The notes beneath the pieces were generated by a model, which ran no database searches, was not told the DNA's origin, and saw only the letters and a program-made list of their open reading frames with translations. DNA of 64,000 nt from assembly GCA_016926235.1 (NCBI GenBank), contig JAFGOZ010000390.1, positions 101,602 through 165,601 on the forward strand, given 5' to 3'. The position numbers and the translations under genes were made by a program. Shown here piece by piece: positions 1 through 9,558 of the stretch. Within the stretch, counting starts at the first letter, position 1; the number at the start of each line of letters is the position of its first letter. The DNA comes from Bacteroidales bacterium. GTDB lineage: Bacteria; Bacteroidota; Bacteroidia; Bacteroidales; UBA10428.

Positions 1-58
1 ACATTAACTTAATTGCTAAATAGATTCCTTATAAAATATATTAAGCAAACCTTATTTT

Positions 59-1243
59 ATGGATGTTTTGCGCCAGTTGTTTTTTCAGCATGTGGCTCAA
101 ACTTCTGAATCGCCATTGGCCCTAGAGTTTGACAAAGCTGAAGGTATATATTTGTATGACCCCTCTGGGAAACAGTATATAGATCTTATTTCCGGGATAT
201 CTGTTAGCAATATCGGGCATTGCCATCCTGATGTAGTAAGGGCAATACAGGAACAGGCAGCAAAATACCTCCATTTAATGGTATATGGAGAATATATATT
301 GTCACCTCAGGTTAAATTAGCCCGGCTACTAGCAGATTTACTTCCGGAGAAGCTGAATTCCATTTATTATCTGAATTCAGGAAGTGAAGCAGTAGAAGCA
401 GCCTTAAAGCTGGCGAAAAGAGTGACTGGCAGGAGTAAAATCATTGCATGTAAAAATGCTTACCATGGTAGTACACAGGGGGCTCTTAGCGTTATGGGTA
501 ACGAAACTATGAAGCAATCTTTCAGGCCATTAATTCCTGGAATTCAATTTATTCGTTTCAATGAGGGTGAGGATCTATCAGTAATTACGGATAAAACGGC
601 TTGTGTAATTATTGAACCAGTGCAGGGCGAAGCAGGTGTCAGAATTCCTAGGACTGAGTATTTGAATAAACTAAGGAAAAAATGTAACGAAACAGGAACC
701 TTATTAATATTTGATGAAGCACAAACCGGATTCGGAAGAACAGGTTTTTTATTTGCATTCATAAAATATAATGTAGTACCTGATATCATGATCGTGGCCA
801 AAGCAATGGGGGGAGGTTTGCCATTAAGCGGTGTTATCGCTTCCATGGACCTGCTCCGTGCTTTTACAAATAATCCGGTTTTGGGTCATATTACTACTTT
901 TGGCGGGCATCCATTATGTTGTGCAGCTTCTTATGCAGCATTAAAGGTTCTTATAAATGAGAATTTAATTTCATCTGTTCAAGAGAAGGCAAATCTATTT
1001 GTTCAGTTATTGCAACATAAAAGAATTAAAGAGATTCGAAATGAAGGATTAATGATGGCTTGTCAATTGGAAGATGGGCAACAGGTGCGAAAAGTAATAC
1101 AAAATTGTATACAAAAAGGATTAATAACAGATTGGTTTTTATTTTGTGATTCTGCCTTACGCATTGCACCGGCTTTAACTATTAGCAATGAAGAAATAAT
1201 TAAGTCATGTAAAATTTTGCTTGAAGCGATAGATAATTTGTGA
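59..1243 (+). CDS. Class-III PLP-dependent aminotransferase (acetylornithine/GABA aminotransferase-like)
   Basis: This is a fold-type I, PLP-dependent omega-aminotransferase that moves an amino group from an omega-amino compound to a 2-oxo acid in the cytoplasm. Visible family motifs are NSGSEAVEAALKLAKR (PLP phosphate binding), the YHGST segment, IIEPVQGE, the cofactor-binding LIFDEAQTGFGRTG, and IMIVAKAMGGG with the Schiff-base lysine at about residue 248. The length (394 aa) fits the acetylornithine/ornithine/4-aminobutyrate branch. ATG is the natural start, and the region upstream is AT-rich without a Shine-Dalgarno, as is normal in Bacteroidota. No arginine or lysine biosynthesis genes are adjacent, so the substrate cannot be assigned from context. 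The family is certain; the specificity is open. Confidence 0.9.
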   Translation: MDVLRQLFFQHVAQTSESPLALEFDKAEGIYLYDPSGKQYIDLISGISVSNIGHCHPDVVRAIQEQAAKYLHLMVYGEYILSPQVKLARLLADLLPEKLNSIYYLNSGSEAVEAALKLAKRVTGRSKIIACKNAYHGSTQGALSVMGNETMKQSFRPLIPGIQFIRFNEGEDLSVITDKTACVIIEPVQGEAGVRIPRTEYLNKLRKKCNETGTLLIFDEAQTGFGRTGFLFAFIKYNVVPDIMIVAKAMGGGLPLSGVIASMDLLRAFTNNPVLGHITTFGGHPLCCAASYAALKVLINENLISSVQEKANLFVQLLQHKRIKEIRNEGLMMACQLEDGQQVRKVIQNCIQKGLITDWFLFCDSALRIAPALTISNEEIIKSCKILLEAIDNL

Positions 1244-1302
1244 AAAGACATACTATTTTAAATAAAAAGAGGTTGTATTATAGGATATATTAAGGTATTA
1301 AT

Positions 1303-2148
1303 ATGAAGATATTTTGGTACTCGATTGGTGTGATGATTTTAAGTATAATTGGTGAATCTGGTTATTCCCAAAATATTACAAGTAGCCAAATCTGGCAAAA
1401 CGAACAAAAACTTAAGGAATTTTTTAATGAAATTTATTTGAGTGCTACAGATAATGATAAATTGAAATATAATGATAGTGTATTAGTGCTTTTGGAAGAG
1501 ACAATAAAAATGTCGGGGAGTTTTACATATCCATTTGATTCGCTTTCCAGGATGGGTATTATTACATCTCCGGATAAGGCATTTCGGTTATACAACTGGA
1601 ATCTTTCTTATATGAATGGAACACATACGTATTTCTGTTTTTTACAAAAATACAACAAGGAAAGCAAGGAATACGAGTTGTGTCAACTTTTTGATAAATC
1701 GGAGGAAATTACAAATCCTGAAGATTTAATCCTGGATAAAGATAATTGGTTTGGGGCACTTTATTACAAAATTATTCCTGTTAAACACAAAAAGAAGGAA
1801 TATTATGTTTTATTGGGTTTAGATCTAAACAATTTTCTTACTACAAAAAAGATTATTGAGACCCTTTATTTCGATGATAAGGAAAACATAAAATTTGGGA
1901 CAGATGTTTTTTTTATCAATAGGAAAAAACAACGGAGGGTCATTTTTGAATATTCTTCAAATGCTACGATGACACTAAATTCTATCGAAAAAAATAGAAT
2001 AATTCTTTTTGATCATTTGTCACCATCAAGACCCAGTCTAGAAGGTAAATATGAACATTATGGTCCTGATTTTTCCTATGATGCTCTTATCTTAAAAAAA
2101 GGCATATGGGACTATGTGTCAGACTATGATGCACGAAATGAAGAGTGA
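1303..2148 (+). CDS. Secreted hypothetical protein
   Basis: This 281-residue protein begins with a signal peptide (hydrophobic stretch about residues 3-22, ending near GYSQ), so it is probably periplasmic or outer-membrane associated. I do not recognise a named domain. The middle is rich in Tyr, Phe and Asp/Glu and includes the segment WGDY-like 'WNLSYMNGTHTYFCFLQ'. I see no lipobox, catalytic motif or transmembrane helix beyond the signal. It lies 59 bp after the aminotransferase on the same strand and 148 bp before htpG. The gap before htpG suggests htpG has its own promoter. Function unknown. Confidence 0.75.
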   Translation: MKIFWYSIGVMILSIIGESGYSQNITSSQIWQNEQKLKEFFNEIYLSATDNDKLKYNDSVLVLLEETIKMSGSFTYPFDSLSRMGIITSPDKAFRLYNWNLSYMNGTHTYFCFLQKYNKESKEYELCQLFDKSEEITNPEDLILDKDNWFGALYYKIIPVKHKKKEYYVLLGLDLNNFLTTKKIIETLYFDDKENIKFGTDVFFINRKKQRRVIFEYSSNATMTLNSIEKNRIILFDHLSPSRPSLEGKYEHYGPDFSYDALILKKGIWDYVSDYDARNEE

Positions 2149-2296
2149 TCTGTTTATGTAAGTAGTTTTAGTCCAATTTCTTTCTACTATATTGTCAAAT
2201 ATCTTTATACTACACTGACAAATAGTCAGAATTTTTCAATTGGCATATTGTTTGAAAAAACAGCATGAATAATGTTTAACAAAAAAATGGATAGCT

Positions 2297-4345
2297 ATGC
2301 AAAAGGGTAAAATTGATGTTACAACCGAAAACATTTTTCCAATTATTAAGAAATTTCTGTATTCTGAGCACGAAATTTTTCTCAGGGAACTGGTCTCTAA
2401 TGCTATGGATGCAACCAAGAAGCTTAAAGCTCTCTCCTCTGTGGGAGAATATAAGGACGAACTGGGAGATTTAACTGTAAGATTAAGCCTTGATAAAAAG
2501 GCAAAGACACTTACTGTATCAGACAGGGGGATTGGAATGACAGAGGAAGAGGTTAATAAGTATATTAACCAGATAGCCTTCTCAAGTGCTGAAGAATTTT
2601 TGGATAAATATAAAAACAAGATAGATAGTATTATAGGCCATTTTGGATTAGGTTTTTACTCAGCTTTCATGGTTTCGGATAAAGTGGAGATCATTACAAA
2701 GTCATATAAAGAAGGGGCAAAAGCTGTAAAATGGATATGTGACGGGACCCCTGACTATTCGATTGAAGAAGTGGAAAAAGCTGATCGTGGCACGGATATT
2801 ATATTGCATTTTGACAAGGATTCGAAAGAATTTCAGGAAGAAACAAGAATAGAGGAGTTGTTGAATAAATATTGCAAGTTCCTGCCAATAGAAATAGCTT
2901 TTGGTAAGGTGAAAGAATGGAAAGACGGGAAAGAGGTTGAGACAGATAAAGACAATATAATAAATAATACACAACCTGCATGGACAAAGAAGCCGGCTGA
3001 CCTGAAAGACGAGGATTATGCAAGCTTTTACAGAGAATTATACCCGGCTACATTTGAGGAGCCATTATTTAATATTCATTTAAATGTTGATTATCCTTTT
3101 ACTTTAACCGGTATACTTTATTTTCCTAAGATCAGAAGTAATATTGAAATTCAAAAGAATAAGATACAATTGTATTGTAACCAGGTATTTGTAACAGATT
3201 CTGTTGAAGGTATAGTGCCTGAATTCTTAACATTATTGCATGGAGTGCTTGATTCACCTGACATTCCATTGAATGTGTCAAGAAGTTATTTGCAGAGTGA
3301 CTCCAATGTGAAAAAGATATCAAGCCATATTACTAAAAAGGTTGCTGACAGGCTTCAGGAAATATTTAAGAATGACAGAACTACATTCGAACAGAAATGG
3401 GACGATCTCAAATTATTTGTTGAATATGGATGTTTAACAGATGAAAAGTTTTATGAAAAAGCCAAACAATTTTTCTTGCTGAAAAATACAGAAAACAAGT
3501 ACTTTACAATTGATGAATACGAGAAGATTATTAAAGATAATCAAACAGATAAAGATAAAAAAGTAGTTTTTCTGTATACAAATGATATCGAAGGGCAGTA
3601 TACTTTCGTTGAGGCGGCAAAAGGCAAAGGATATGATGTATTACTAATGAATGGACATTTGGATAATCATTTTATTAATTATTTGGAAAGTAAAATGACC
3701 GATTCACGTTTTGCCCGCGTGGATGCGGATGTGCTTGACCGTTTGATACCCAAAGGCGATATTAGTGAATCAAAACTTACCCTGCAACAAAAAGACGATC
3801 TGACAGTAATATTCAGGAACCAACTTCCGGAAAAAGGCCATTTTGTGATAGCATTTGAGGGACTTTCTGAAACAGATAATCCTATGATAATAACTCAATC
3901 GGAGTTTATGCGGAGAATGAAAGATATGTCTTCTATAAGCGGAGGAATGGGATTTTATGGAGATCTTCCGGATAGCTATAATTTGGTAGTGAATTCAAAT
4001 CATAATTTGGTAAACAGGATTGTTGAGGATATGGAAAAGAAGGCAGGCAAAGAATTATCTGCTATAGATGCTAAAGTTGCTCCAATAAAAGAAAATAAGG
4101 AAACAATTGAAAAGGCAAATAAAGATAAAAAAGAAGATGAGATAAAGCAGGAAGATAAAGATCGTATTGCTGACCTCGATAAAAAGATATCTGAGCTGAA
4201 TACAAAAAGGGAGGAAGCACTAAAAAAATATTCAGGTAAAAACAAGCTTGTAAGACAATTGATTGACCTGGCATTATTGTCAAATAATATGCTTAAAGGA
4301 GAAGATCTGGATAAATTTGTTAAGAGGAGTATAGATCTGATATAG
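2297..4345 (+). CDS. htpG: Molecular chaperone HtpG (Hsp90)
   Basis: This is the cytosolic ATP-dependent Hsp90 chaperone, a homodimer that remodels client proteins during stress. The N-terminal GHKL ATPase domain (about residues 1-215) shows FLRELVSNAMDATKKLK, the ATP-lid region DRGIGMTEEEV and GHFGLGFYSAFMV. The middle domain (about 230-500) includes the conserved NVSRSYLQ segment. The C-terminal dimerisation domain has a Lys/Glu-rich insertion at about 597-645 that looks like a coiled coil. Length (682 aa) matches Bacteroidota HtpG rather than the ~625 aa enterobacterial form. ATG at 2297 gives the canonical N-terminus. A hairpin terminator follows directly. Confidence 0.97.
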   Translation: MQKGKIDVTTENIFPIIKKFLYSEHEIFLRELVSNAMDATKKLKALSSVGEYKDELGDLTVRLSLDKKAKTLTVSDRGIGMTEEEVNKYINQIAFSSAEEFLDKYKNKIDSIIGHFGLGFYSAFMVSDKVEIITKSYKEGAKAVKWICDGTPDYSIEEVEKADRGTDIILHFDKDSKEFQEETRIEELLNKYCKFLPIEIAFGKVKEWKDGKEVETDKDNIINNTQPAWTKKPADLKDEDYASFYRELYPATFEEPLFNIHLNVDYPFTLTGILYFPKIRSNIEIQKNKIQLYCNQVFVTDSVEGIVPEFLTLLHGVLDSPDIPLNVSRSYLQSDSNVKKISSHITKKVADRLQEIFKNDRTTFEQKWDDLKLFVEYGCLTDEKFYEKAKQFFLLKNTENKYFTIDEYEKIIKDNQTDKDKKVVFLYTNDIEGQYTFVEAAKGKGYDVLLMNGHLDNHFINYLESKMTDSRFARVDADVLDRLIPKGDISESKLTLQQKDDLTVIFRNQLPEKGHFVIAFEGLSETDNPMIITQSEFMRRMKDMSSISGGMGFYGDLPDSYNLVVNSNHNLVNRIVEDMEKKAGKELSAIDAKVAPIKENKETIEKANKDKKEDEIKQEDKDRIADLDKKISELNTKREEALKKYSGKNKLVRQLIDLALLSNNMLKGEDLDKFVKRSIDLI

Positions 4346-4380
4346 AGATATTCTATCGATTTTAATGAACGTTATAAATG

Positions 4381-4415
4381 AAAGTGTATTGGATAAGTTC
4401 CGGTACACTTTTTTT
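4381..4415 (+). terminator. Rho-independent terminator after htpG
   Basis: AAAGTGTA (4381-4388) pairs with TACACTTT (4404-4411). The stem extends inward through TTGGA/TCCGG with two G-T pairs, giving about 13 bp with a 5-nt loop, and is followed by a T run to 4415. It sits 35 bp after the htpG stop and just before the end of the opposite-strand gene, so it separates two convergent genes. Confidence 0.7.
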
Positions 4416-4423
4416 GAATCATG

Positions 4424-4945
4424 CTACATAAATTGTTCCAATTCCTGCTTAATGAAATCGAGCGCAATACGGGTAGGCGATTTTTCCATTTCCATTTCGG
4501 TTTCCAGTATTGCTTTGCTAAAGGCAAGAGCCTCAGCATCCGGTCCGACGTTGTCTGCAGCAGTATTTATAAGTTTTAAAAGATTTGCCCGGGCACCTTT
4601 CACCACATCCCATGCTTTTATTGATAAATAGACCTGCTGCGATAAATTATGCTCAAATTCGGCGCGTATGGAACTTAAAAGTTCACTTTGCAGATCTTTT
4701 GCTTTCATACCTGGTTTGGAGGTCCTCATAATAAGTGATTCGGGAGATATCCTCTCTAATAGTAAGGCAATTCTTTCATAAGCCTGGAGCCGGATAGGAG
4801 TAATTATTTTTTGATTATTAATAACTAAATCTAACCGTTGTTTTTCGTGCATACTTTTAAAAAATGAATTTAAAAGTAAGTAAGCAGTAATAAAAACAAC
4901 CAAGGATGGTATTGTATATTTAATTATTTCAAGCAAGGTAGCCAT
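4424..4945 (-). CDS. Membrane-anchored conserved protein (DUF7935-like)
   Basis: This 173-residue protein has one N-terminal transmembrane helix (about residues 8-29) followed by a soluble, mostly helical domain. The soluble part contains QAYERIALLLERISPESLI and a charged helical C-terminus ending in QELEQF. I recognise the pattern as a protein common in Bacteroidota (DUF7935-type), but no biochemical role is established to my knowledge. Orientation would put most of the protein in the cytoplasm, because the N-terminus is short and the segment after the helix is Lys/Arg-rich. It is transcribed divergently from the adjacent aminotransferase gene, with 91 bp between the starts. Confidence 0.75.
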   Translation of the reverse strand: MATLLEIIKYTIPSLVVFITAYLLLNSFFKSMHEKQRLDLVINNQKIITPIRLQAYERIALLLERISPESLIMRTSKPGMKAKDLQSELLSSIRAEFEHNLSQQVYLSIKAWDVVKGARANLLKLINTAADNVGPDAEALAFSKAILETEMEMEKSPTRIALDFIKQELEQFM

Positions 4946-5036
4946 ATTTTGGTTTTATTTTGTGTATACAATATTACATAATTTCTTCCTAAAAGTGTAC
5001 TTTTACAAGCTAATCTGAACAATAAACGATAAATAC

Positions 5037-6230
5037 ATGGAAAAATTGTCAAATCGTATTTCAAGTATGTTACCTTCGGCTACAGTTGCAATGAATAAAA
5101 AAAGCAATGATCTAAAAGCGCAGGGGATTGATATTATTAATCTGAGTGTTGGAGAGCCTGATTTTAATACACCGCAACATATAAAAGACGCAGCAAAAAA
5201 AGCTATTGATGACAATTACTCGTTTTATACAGATGTAGCGGGTTATAAGGATTTATTACAGGCTATTTCAGAGAAATTTAAAAGAGAAAACAATCTTGAA
5301 TATGGATTAGACCAGATTTTAGTATCAAATGGGGGGAAGCATTCCATAGCTAATGCTTTGATGGCTCTTGTTGATAAAGGTGATGAGGTTATAATACCAG
5401 CTCCTTACTGGGTGAGTTATTATGAACTTGTGAAATTAGCGGAAGGGGAAAATGTGGTGATCAATGCAAATATTGACAATGATTTTAAAATAACTCCTGA
5501 GCAACTTGAGAAAGCAATTACTTCCAAAACGAGGGCACTTATATTATGCTCACCCAGTAATCCAACAGGAAGTGTATATTCAAAAAAGGAGATGCAAGGA
5601 TTAGTGAATGTTCTATTAAAATTTCCACAGGTTTTTGTTATTTCTGACGAGATATATGAGCATATAAATTTTGTGGATAAACACGTGAGCATTGCACAAT
5701 TTGAAGGGATGAAGGATCGGGTGGCAGTAATCAATGGTGTTTCGAAAGGTTTTGCCATGACAGGATGGAGAATTGGTTATATGGGGGCACCGGCATGGTT
5801 GGCTAAGGCTTGTATAAAATTACAGGGCCAGTTTACAACAGGAGCATCATCGATTGCACAAAGGGCATCATTAGCCGCGCTTACAGGAGGATTAGAAACT
5901 GTGTATGAAATGCGTAAAGTATTCTTAAGAAGACGTGATTTGGTAGTGCAAAAAATGTCGGAGATTAGTGGCTTAAAATACAATATTCCGGAAGGGGCTT
6001 TTTATGTATTTCCGGATGTAAGCAATTTTTTTGGAAAATCAGATGGAACAGGCATTATTAAAGATACAAATGATATGAGCCTTTACTTACTTGAAAAAGC
6101 TCATATTGGCACTGTACCGGGTATAGCGTTTGGTGATCCCAATTGTATAAGGATATCCTATGCAACATCAGATGAAAAGCTTGTGGATGCAATGCAGAGA
6201 ATGAAAGATGCCCTGGATAAATTAAGATAA
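5037..6230 (+). CDS. Class-I PLP-dependent aminotransferase (aspartate aminotransferase type)
   Basis: This 397-residue cytoplasmic enzyme transfers amino groups between aspartate (or a related amino acid) and 2-oxoglutarate using PLP. Family marks include LSVGEPDFNTP near the N-terminus, YWVSYYEL, CSPSNPTGSVY (the conserved Asn that contacts PLP), SDEIYEH and the active-site segment NGVSKGFAMTGWRIGY, with the Schiff-base lysine at about residue 237. The substrate Arg is probably the one in NCIRISYATS near the C-terminus. Length and motifs fit the I-gamma AspC group of many Bacteroidota. It ends 3 bp from the stop of the convergent response-regulator gene. Exact substrate range cannot be read from sequence. 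Confidence 0.93.
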   Translation: MEKLSNRISSMLPSATVAMNKKSNDLKAQGIDIINLSVGEPDFNTPQHIKDAAKKAIDDNYSFYTDVAGYKDLLQAISEKFKRENNLEYGLDQILVSNGGKHSIANALMALVDKGDEVIIPAPYWVSYYELVKLAEGENVVINANIDNDFKITPEQLEKAITSKTRALILCSPSNPTGSVYSKKEMQGLVNVLLKFPQVFVISDEIYEHINFVDKHVSIAQFEGMKDRVAVINGVSKGFAMTGWRIGYMGAPAWLAKACIKLQGQFTTGASSIAQRASLAALTGGLETVYEMRKVFLRRRDLVVQKMSEISGLKYNIPEGAFYVFPDVSNFFGKSDGTGIIKDTNDMSLYLLEKAHIGTVPGIAFGDPNCIRISYATSDEKLVDAMQRMKDALDKLR

Positions 6231-6233
6231 TTG

Positions 6234-6620
6234 TCAGAGCTTCTGTACAACGTACTCAATACGTTTTAGAAGGTAATCAATATCAATGGGTTTAATTATA
6301 TAGTCAATAACTCCCAGGTCAATGGCACGGTTTCTGTCTTCAGGATCTTTACGGGCAGTGATAACAATTACTTTTATATCTTTTGTGTCGTCATTGGTTA
6401 CAATTTCTTCCAGAACTTCAAATCCATCAATTTCCGGCATCATGATATCTAAGAGTACAAGGTCAGGTTTTTCTTTTCGAATTATTTCAAGTGCATTTTT
6501 ACCATCAAATGAAGTAATTGGGGCATATCCTTCTTCTTCCAATATGTTTTGTAACAATAGATTATTGGAGGGAGAATCGTCCACAAGTAATATTTTTACA
6601 TCTTCTTTGTTTGTCATCAT
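6234..6620 (-). CDS. Single-domain response regulator (CheY-like)
   Basis: The whole 128-residue protein is one receiver domain. The acidic pocket is D14/D15 (LLVDD), the phospho-acceptor is D58 (LVLLDIMMPE), the switch Thr is T88 (VITAR) and the conserved Lys is K110 (IIKPID). There is no DNA-binding or enzymatic output domain, so it would act by protein-protein contact or in a phosphorelay. No histidine kinase is adjacent. The SiaB-like GHKL protein 1.7 kb away on the same strand is the nearest plausible signalling partner, but that link is only positional. Confidence 0.93.
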   Translation of the reverse strand: MMTNKEDVKILLVDDSPSNNLLLQNILEEEGYAPITSFDGKNALEIIRKEKPDLVLLDIMMPEIDGFEVLEEIVTNDDTKDIKVIVITARKDPEDRNRAIDLGVIDYIIKPIDIDYLLKRIEYVVQKL

Positions 6621-6759
6621 TAAAATTTGATAGTTATTAGTTTAACCACAGTCTTTAAATACAAAATTAATAAAGAAAGATTGGGATGTAACAAAAATAA
6701 AACGTTTTCAGTTTAATAAATAATGCATTAAATTAATAATAAATTTTCAATTAAAAAAT

Positions 6760-7644
6760 ATGAAATCTCAAAACATTGCAGCTAAAATACTCTTAATAGT
6801 GATTATCACCATTTTTTCAGGATGTAAGAAGGAGCCAAACTTTTTTACGGTTAACCAGGATATTGAATTTGGTCAACAACTCCAGGCAGAAATTGAAGCT
6901 GATCCTGCAACGTACCCTATCCTGGATGAGACCCAGTATCCGGAAGCCTATCAACATTTAAGAAGGATAAGGGATGCGTTATTGGAATCTGATGATCTAA
7001 AGTATGCAGACCGCTTTGAATGGAAGGTAACAATAATAAATGATGATGAAGTGCTGAATGCATTCGCCGCACCCGGAGGATATATGTTTTTTTATACAGG
7101 GCTGATTAAATATCTGGATCAGGAATCTTATTTTGCTGGAGTAATGGCTCACGAAATGGCCCATGCTGACAGGCGGCATTCTACCAAAACCATGACAAAG
7201 GTTTATGGGTATTCGATTTTACTGAGTATCCTTTTAGGAAAAGACCCTTCAAAAATGCAGGAGATAATCAGGGACCTGGCACTTGGTCTTGGTGCTTTAA
7301 AATTTTCCAGAGAACATGAGTATGAGGCGGATGAATATGCTGTTCGCTACCTTGATGATACAAAATATCATTCACGGGATATAGCAGGATTCTTTGAACA
7401 ACTTACTGACGATGGCAAACTTGGAGGTCGTTCTCCTGAGTTTCTTAGTACCCACCCTGATCCGGGTAACCGTATTGAAGCTATTGATAAAGTATGGAAA
7501 AGCCTGGGAAGTAAAAATGGCCTCAAGGAAGATTATACAGGCAGTTGGCTTGAGTTTCAAACAAGCTTGCCAGCCACTAAGAAAAGTTGTTCGTGGTATA
7601 ACTCATTTTATTATTTAAAGAAGGCTAATCATACAGAAAAATAA
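6760..7644 (+). CDS. M48-family zinc metalloprotease, lipoprotein
   Basis: This is a BepA/LoiP-like M48 peptidase expected in the periplasm, attached through an N-terminal lipid. The signal peptide ends in a lipobox with Cys at residue 22 (FSGC). The zinc motif HEMAH is at 131-135, and the third ligand is Glu187 in REHEYEAD. The conserved Asn-Ala-Phe-Ala 'LNAFAAPGGYMF' precedes the active site, and 'FLSTHPDPGNRI' is the usual C-terminal substrate-cleft motif. M48 lipoproteins of this kind act in outer-membrane protein quality control. About 30 extra C-terminal residues (after LEFQTSLP) have no assignable role. It stands alone, with the opposite-strand mgsA after it. Confidence 0.92.
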   Translation: MKSQNIAAKILLIVIITIFSGCKKEPNFFTVNQDIEFGQQLQAEIEADPATYPILDETQYPEAYQHLRRIRDALLESDDLKYADRFEWKVTIINDDEVLNAFAAPGGYMFFYTGLIKYLDQESYFAGVMAHEMAHADRRHSTKTMTKVYGYSILLSILLGKDPSKMQEIIRDLALGLGALKFSREHEYEADEYAVRYLDDTKYHSRDIAGFFEQLTDDGKLGGRSPEFLSTHPDPGNRIEAIDKVWKSLGSKNGLKEDYTGSWLEFQTSLPATKKSCSWYNSFYYLKKANHTEK

Positions 7645-7697
7645 TCCTTACTTGGCACTTTCTTTTGGTAGCTTTACTAATCAATAGCTATATATTA

Positions 7698-8165
7698 TTA
7701 AAATATTTCTCTCGTTAAGTATCCTGTATAATCTTTCAAAATCCGTTTATACGATTCGTCAAAAAGCTTGGATGAAATAATAAAATCAGCCGTAGATCTG
7801 TTGCAGGCTGTAGGAATATTATAGAGAGCTGTTATTCTTAATAAAGCCTTTACGTCAACATCATGGGGTTGTGGTTGCATGGGATCCCATAAAAATATCA
7901 TAATATCAATTTCTCCTTCTGCGATCATGGCACCTAGTTGCTGATCTCCTCCAAGCGGACCTGATTTCAATTTTTGTACACTTAATGCGGCTTTACGGGA
8001 ATTCCTATTCATTTTAAGTAAAGCTTCTTCCACAAGTCTTCCGGTAGTGCCAGTGCAAACAAGTTTATGACTTGCTAACACCTCCCAGTTCCATTCAACC
8101 CATTCAATTAAGTCTTTTTTGCGATTATCGTGAGCCACCAGGGCAATTGTTTTTATCTCTTTCAT
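7698..8165 (-). CDS. mgsA: Methylglyoxal synthase
   Basis: MgsA converts dihydroxyacetone phosphate to methylglyoxal and phosphate, bypassing lower glycolysis when sugar phosphates accumulate. The catalytic residues of the E. coli enzyme are all identifiable: H12 (AHDNRK), D74 in SGPLGGDQQLGA, and H101 and D104 in PQPHDVDVKALLR. The phosphate-binding CTGTTGRL segment (37-44) is also present. Length (155 aa) is normal. A perfect TAnnTTTG box (minus strand, 8194-8201) lies about 29 bp upstream, without a clear -33 partner. It is monocistronic by position. Confidence 0.96.
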   Translation of the reverse strand: MKEIKTIALVAHDNRKKDLIEWVEWNWEVLASHKLVCTGTTGRLVEEALLKMNRNSRKAALSVQKLKSGPLGGDQQLGAMIAEGEIDIMIFLWDPMQPQPHDVDVKALLRITALYNIPTACNRSTADFIISSKLFDESYKRILKDYTGYLTREIF

Positions 8166-8282
8166 ATGTTTTGGTTTTTTATCAACAATGATGCAAAGAT
8201 AATATACTTTTTTTCCTTTGACTTTAACTTCATGTTAAGCCTGTACTAATTTGTACTAGATGTATTGTGTATATGAATAATT

Positions 8283-9392
8283 TTAGATATTGAGTGTAGC
8301 TCCCAGCGAAAAGAACGATTTTTCTTCATCAATAGGAGTGAAGTAGTAAGTTAATTTATCCCTGCTTTCCTTTGCAACATCAATTAAACCTAAACCCGCG
8401 CTTCCATCGGATGAAGCTTTACCGGAAATCAGGATTTTTCGGTACATGTTCGTCAACTCTTCTTTTGTAAAGGTGTTTATGCGGTTAATGTGGTCCCGGA
8501 GATTTTCAATTTCATCTTTTCTTATATAATTTGCTGCGTTCATGGCGTAATAATCTTTTTCAACACTCATAAGGAAAATTCCTTCTCTACGCCCGTTAAT
8601 TTGTAATGAATGTTTGCCAATATTTTGTAATATTTCTACCAGCATATGATAAGTTCTTTTCTTTATAACAAAGTTACGAAATTGCTGCTGGATATTGTTT
8701 TCAATCATCTTTAAAATTGGGATGATTGATGCCTGTTGGAAGTCACCTTTGCAAACAATGAGTATATTGCCTTCTCTCATCTTATCATATATTTGCTTCG
8801 CAATAGTGATATTAAAATCGGGATCAGCTGAAGGTACACTATTGGGATTTACGTCCAATTTTACCTGGAGGTAAAAAAAGGAATAGTATCCGTCAAAGTC
8901 CTCAAATTCATATTCCAGTTTATGACCCGACTTTCTTGCCATTTCTATTAATCCCAAGCCTGCGCCACCTTTCTTTGTTCTTCGGTTATCCGATAAAACG
9001 CGAAGGTGTAAATCTTTCAGCTGGTCCTTGTCCATGTTATTTATGGTCTCTATCTGGCCTTGTATCTCTTTAATCTGTGTATTTTCAATCAGGTTACTGG
9101 AAATAATATAAACTTTGGAGCCAACACTTCTGGTAATAAACATTCCTTCTGGATAGTCACGGTCTTCAAAAAACTCTGTTTCTCCATGTCTTACAATGTT
9201 TTGAAAACACTCAGCCAGAAGGAAGGAAATTTTATTGGTTATTCGTGAGAGTTCACTTATACTATTTATATTTCTTTCGCTTAAGTCAATTAATCTGCCT
9301 GTTATTTCATCGCTAAAATTGCCCTTATATATAAAAGTAAGATTGTCCTCACTGAAGTAATTAAAAAATTCATACAGGATATTTGAGTTCAT
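8283..9392 (-). CDS. Tandem SiaB-like (DUF6272) GHKL-type protein
   Basis: SiaB-family proteins are small GHKL-fold kinases that phosphorylate SiaC-type regulators and act in signalling. They are usually about 180 aa. This 369-residue protein holds two copies of that unit. Copy 1 (about 1-180) has ISFLLAECFQNIVRHGE (N-box-like) and GGAGLGLIEMARKSG (G-box-like). Copy 2 (about 190-369) has TYHMLVEILQNIGKHS and GSAGLGLIDVAKESRDKL. Each copy also contains the matching YYSFFYLQV / EKSFFSLGA C-terminal strand. There is no signal peptide or membrane helix, so it is cytoplasmic. No SiaC (DUF1987) or SiaA phosphatase gene is adjacent. Kinase activity is inferred from family only. Confidence 0.78.
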   Translation of the reverse strand: MNSNILYEFFNYFSEDNLTFIYKGNFSDEITGRLIDLSERNINSISELSRITNKISFLLAECFQNIVRHGETEFFEDRDYPEGMFITRSVGSKVYIISSNLIENTQIKEIQGQIETINNMDKDQLKDLHLRVLSDNRRTKKGGAGLGLIEMARKSGHKLEYEFEDFDGYYSFFYLQVKLDVNPNSVPSADPDFNITIAKQIYDKMREGNILIVCKGDFQQASIIPILKMIENNIQQQFRNFVIKKRTYHMLVEILQNIGKHSLQINGRREGIFLMSVEKDYYAMNAANYIRKDEIENLRDHINRINTFTKEELTNMYRKILISGKASSDGSAGLGLIDVAKESRDKLTYYFTPIDEEKSFFSLGATLNI

Positions 9393-9558
9393 GGTACTCC
9401 CTACATTAATTATACGAATTTAACTAAAAATTTTCATCCTGTATAAATTATTTAACTATAAGAAGTTGAATGATATGGGATTTCAACATTAAAGTGTAAA
9501 GTATTCCCAATGCTGATGAATCATTCATAGTTTGTAATTCTGTTACAGGGTTGATCAA

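Noticed and set aside
6234..6620. A two-component system at the CheY-like gene
   Set aside because: No histidine kinase is adjacent; the regulator is a lone receiver domain.
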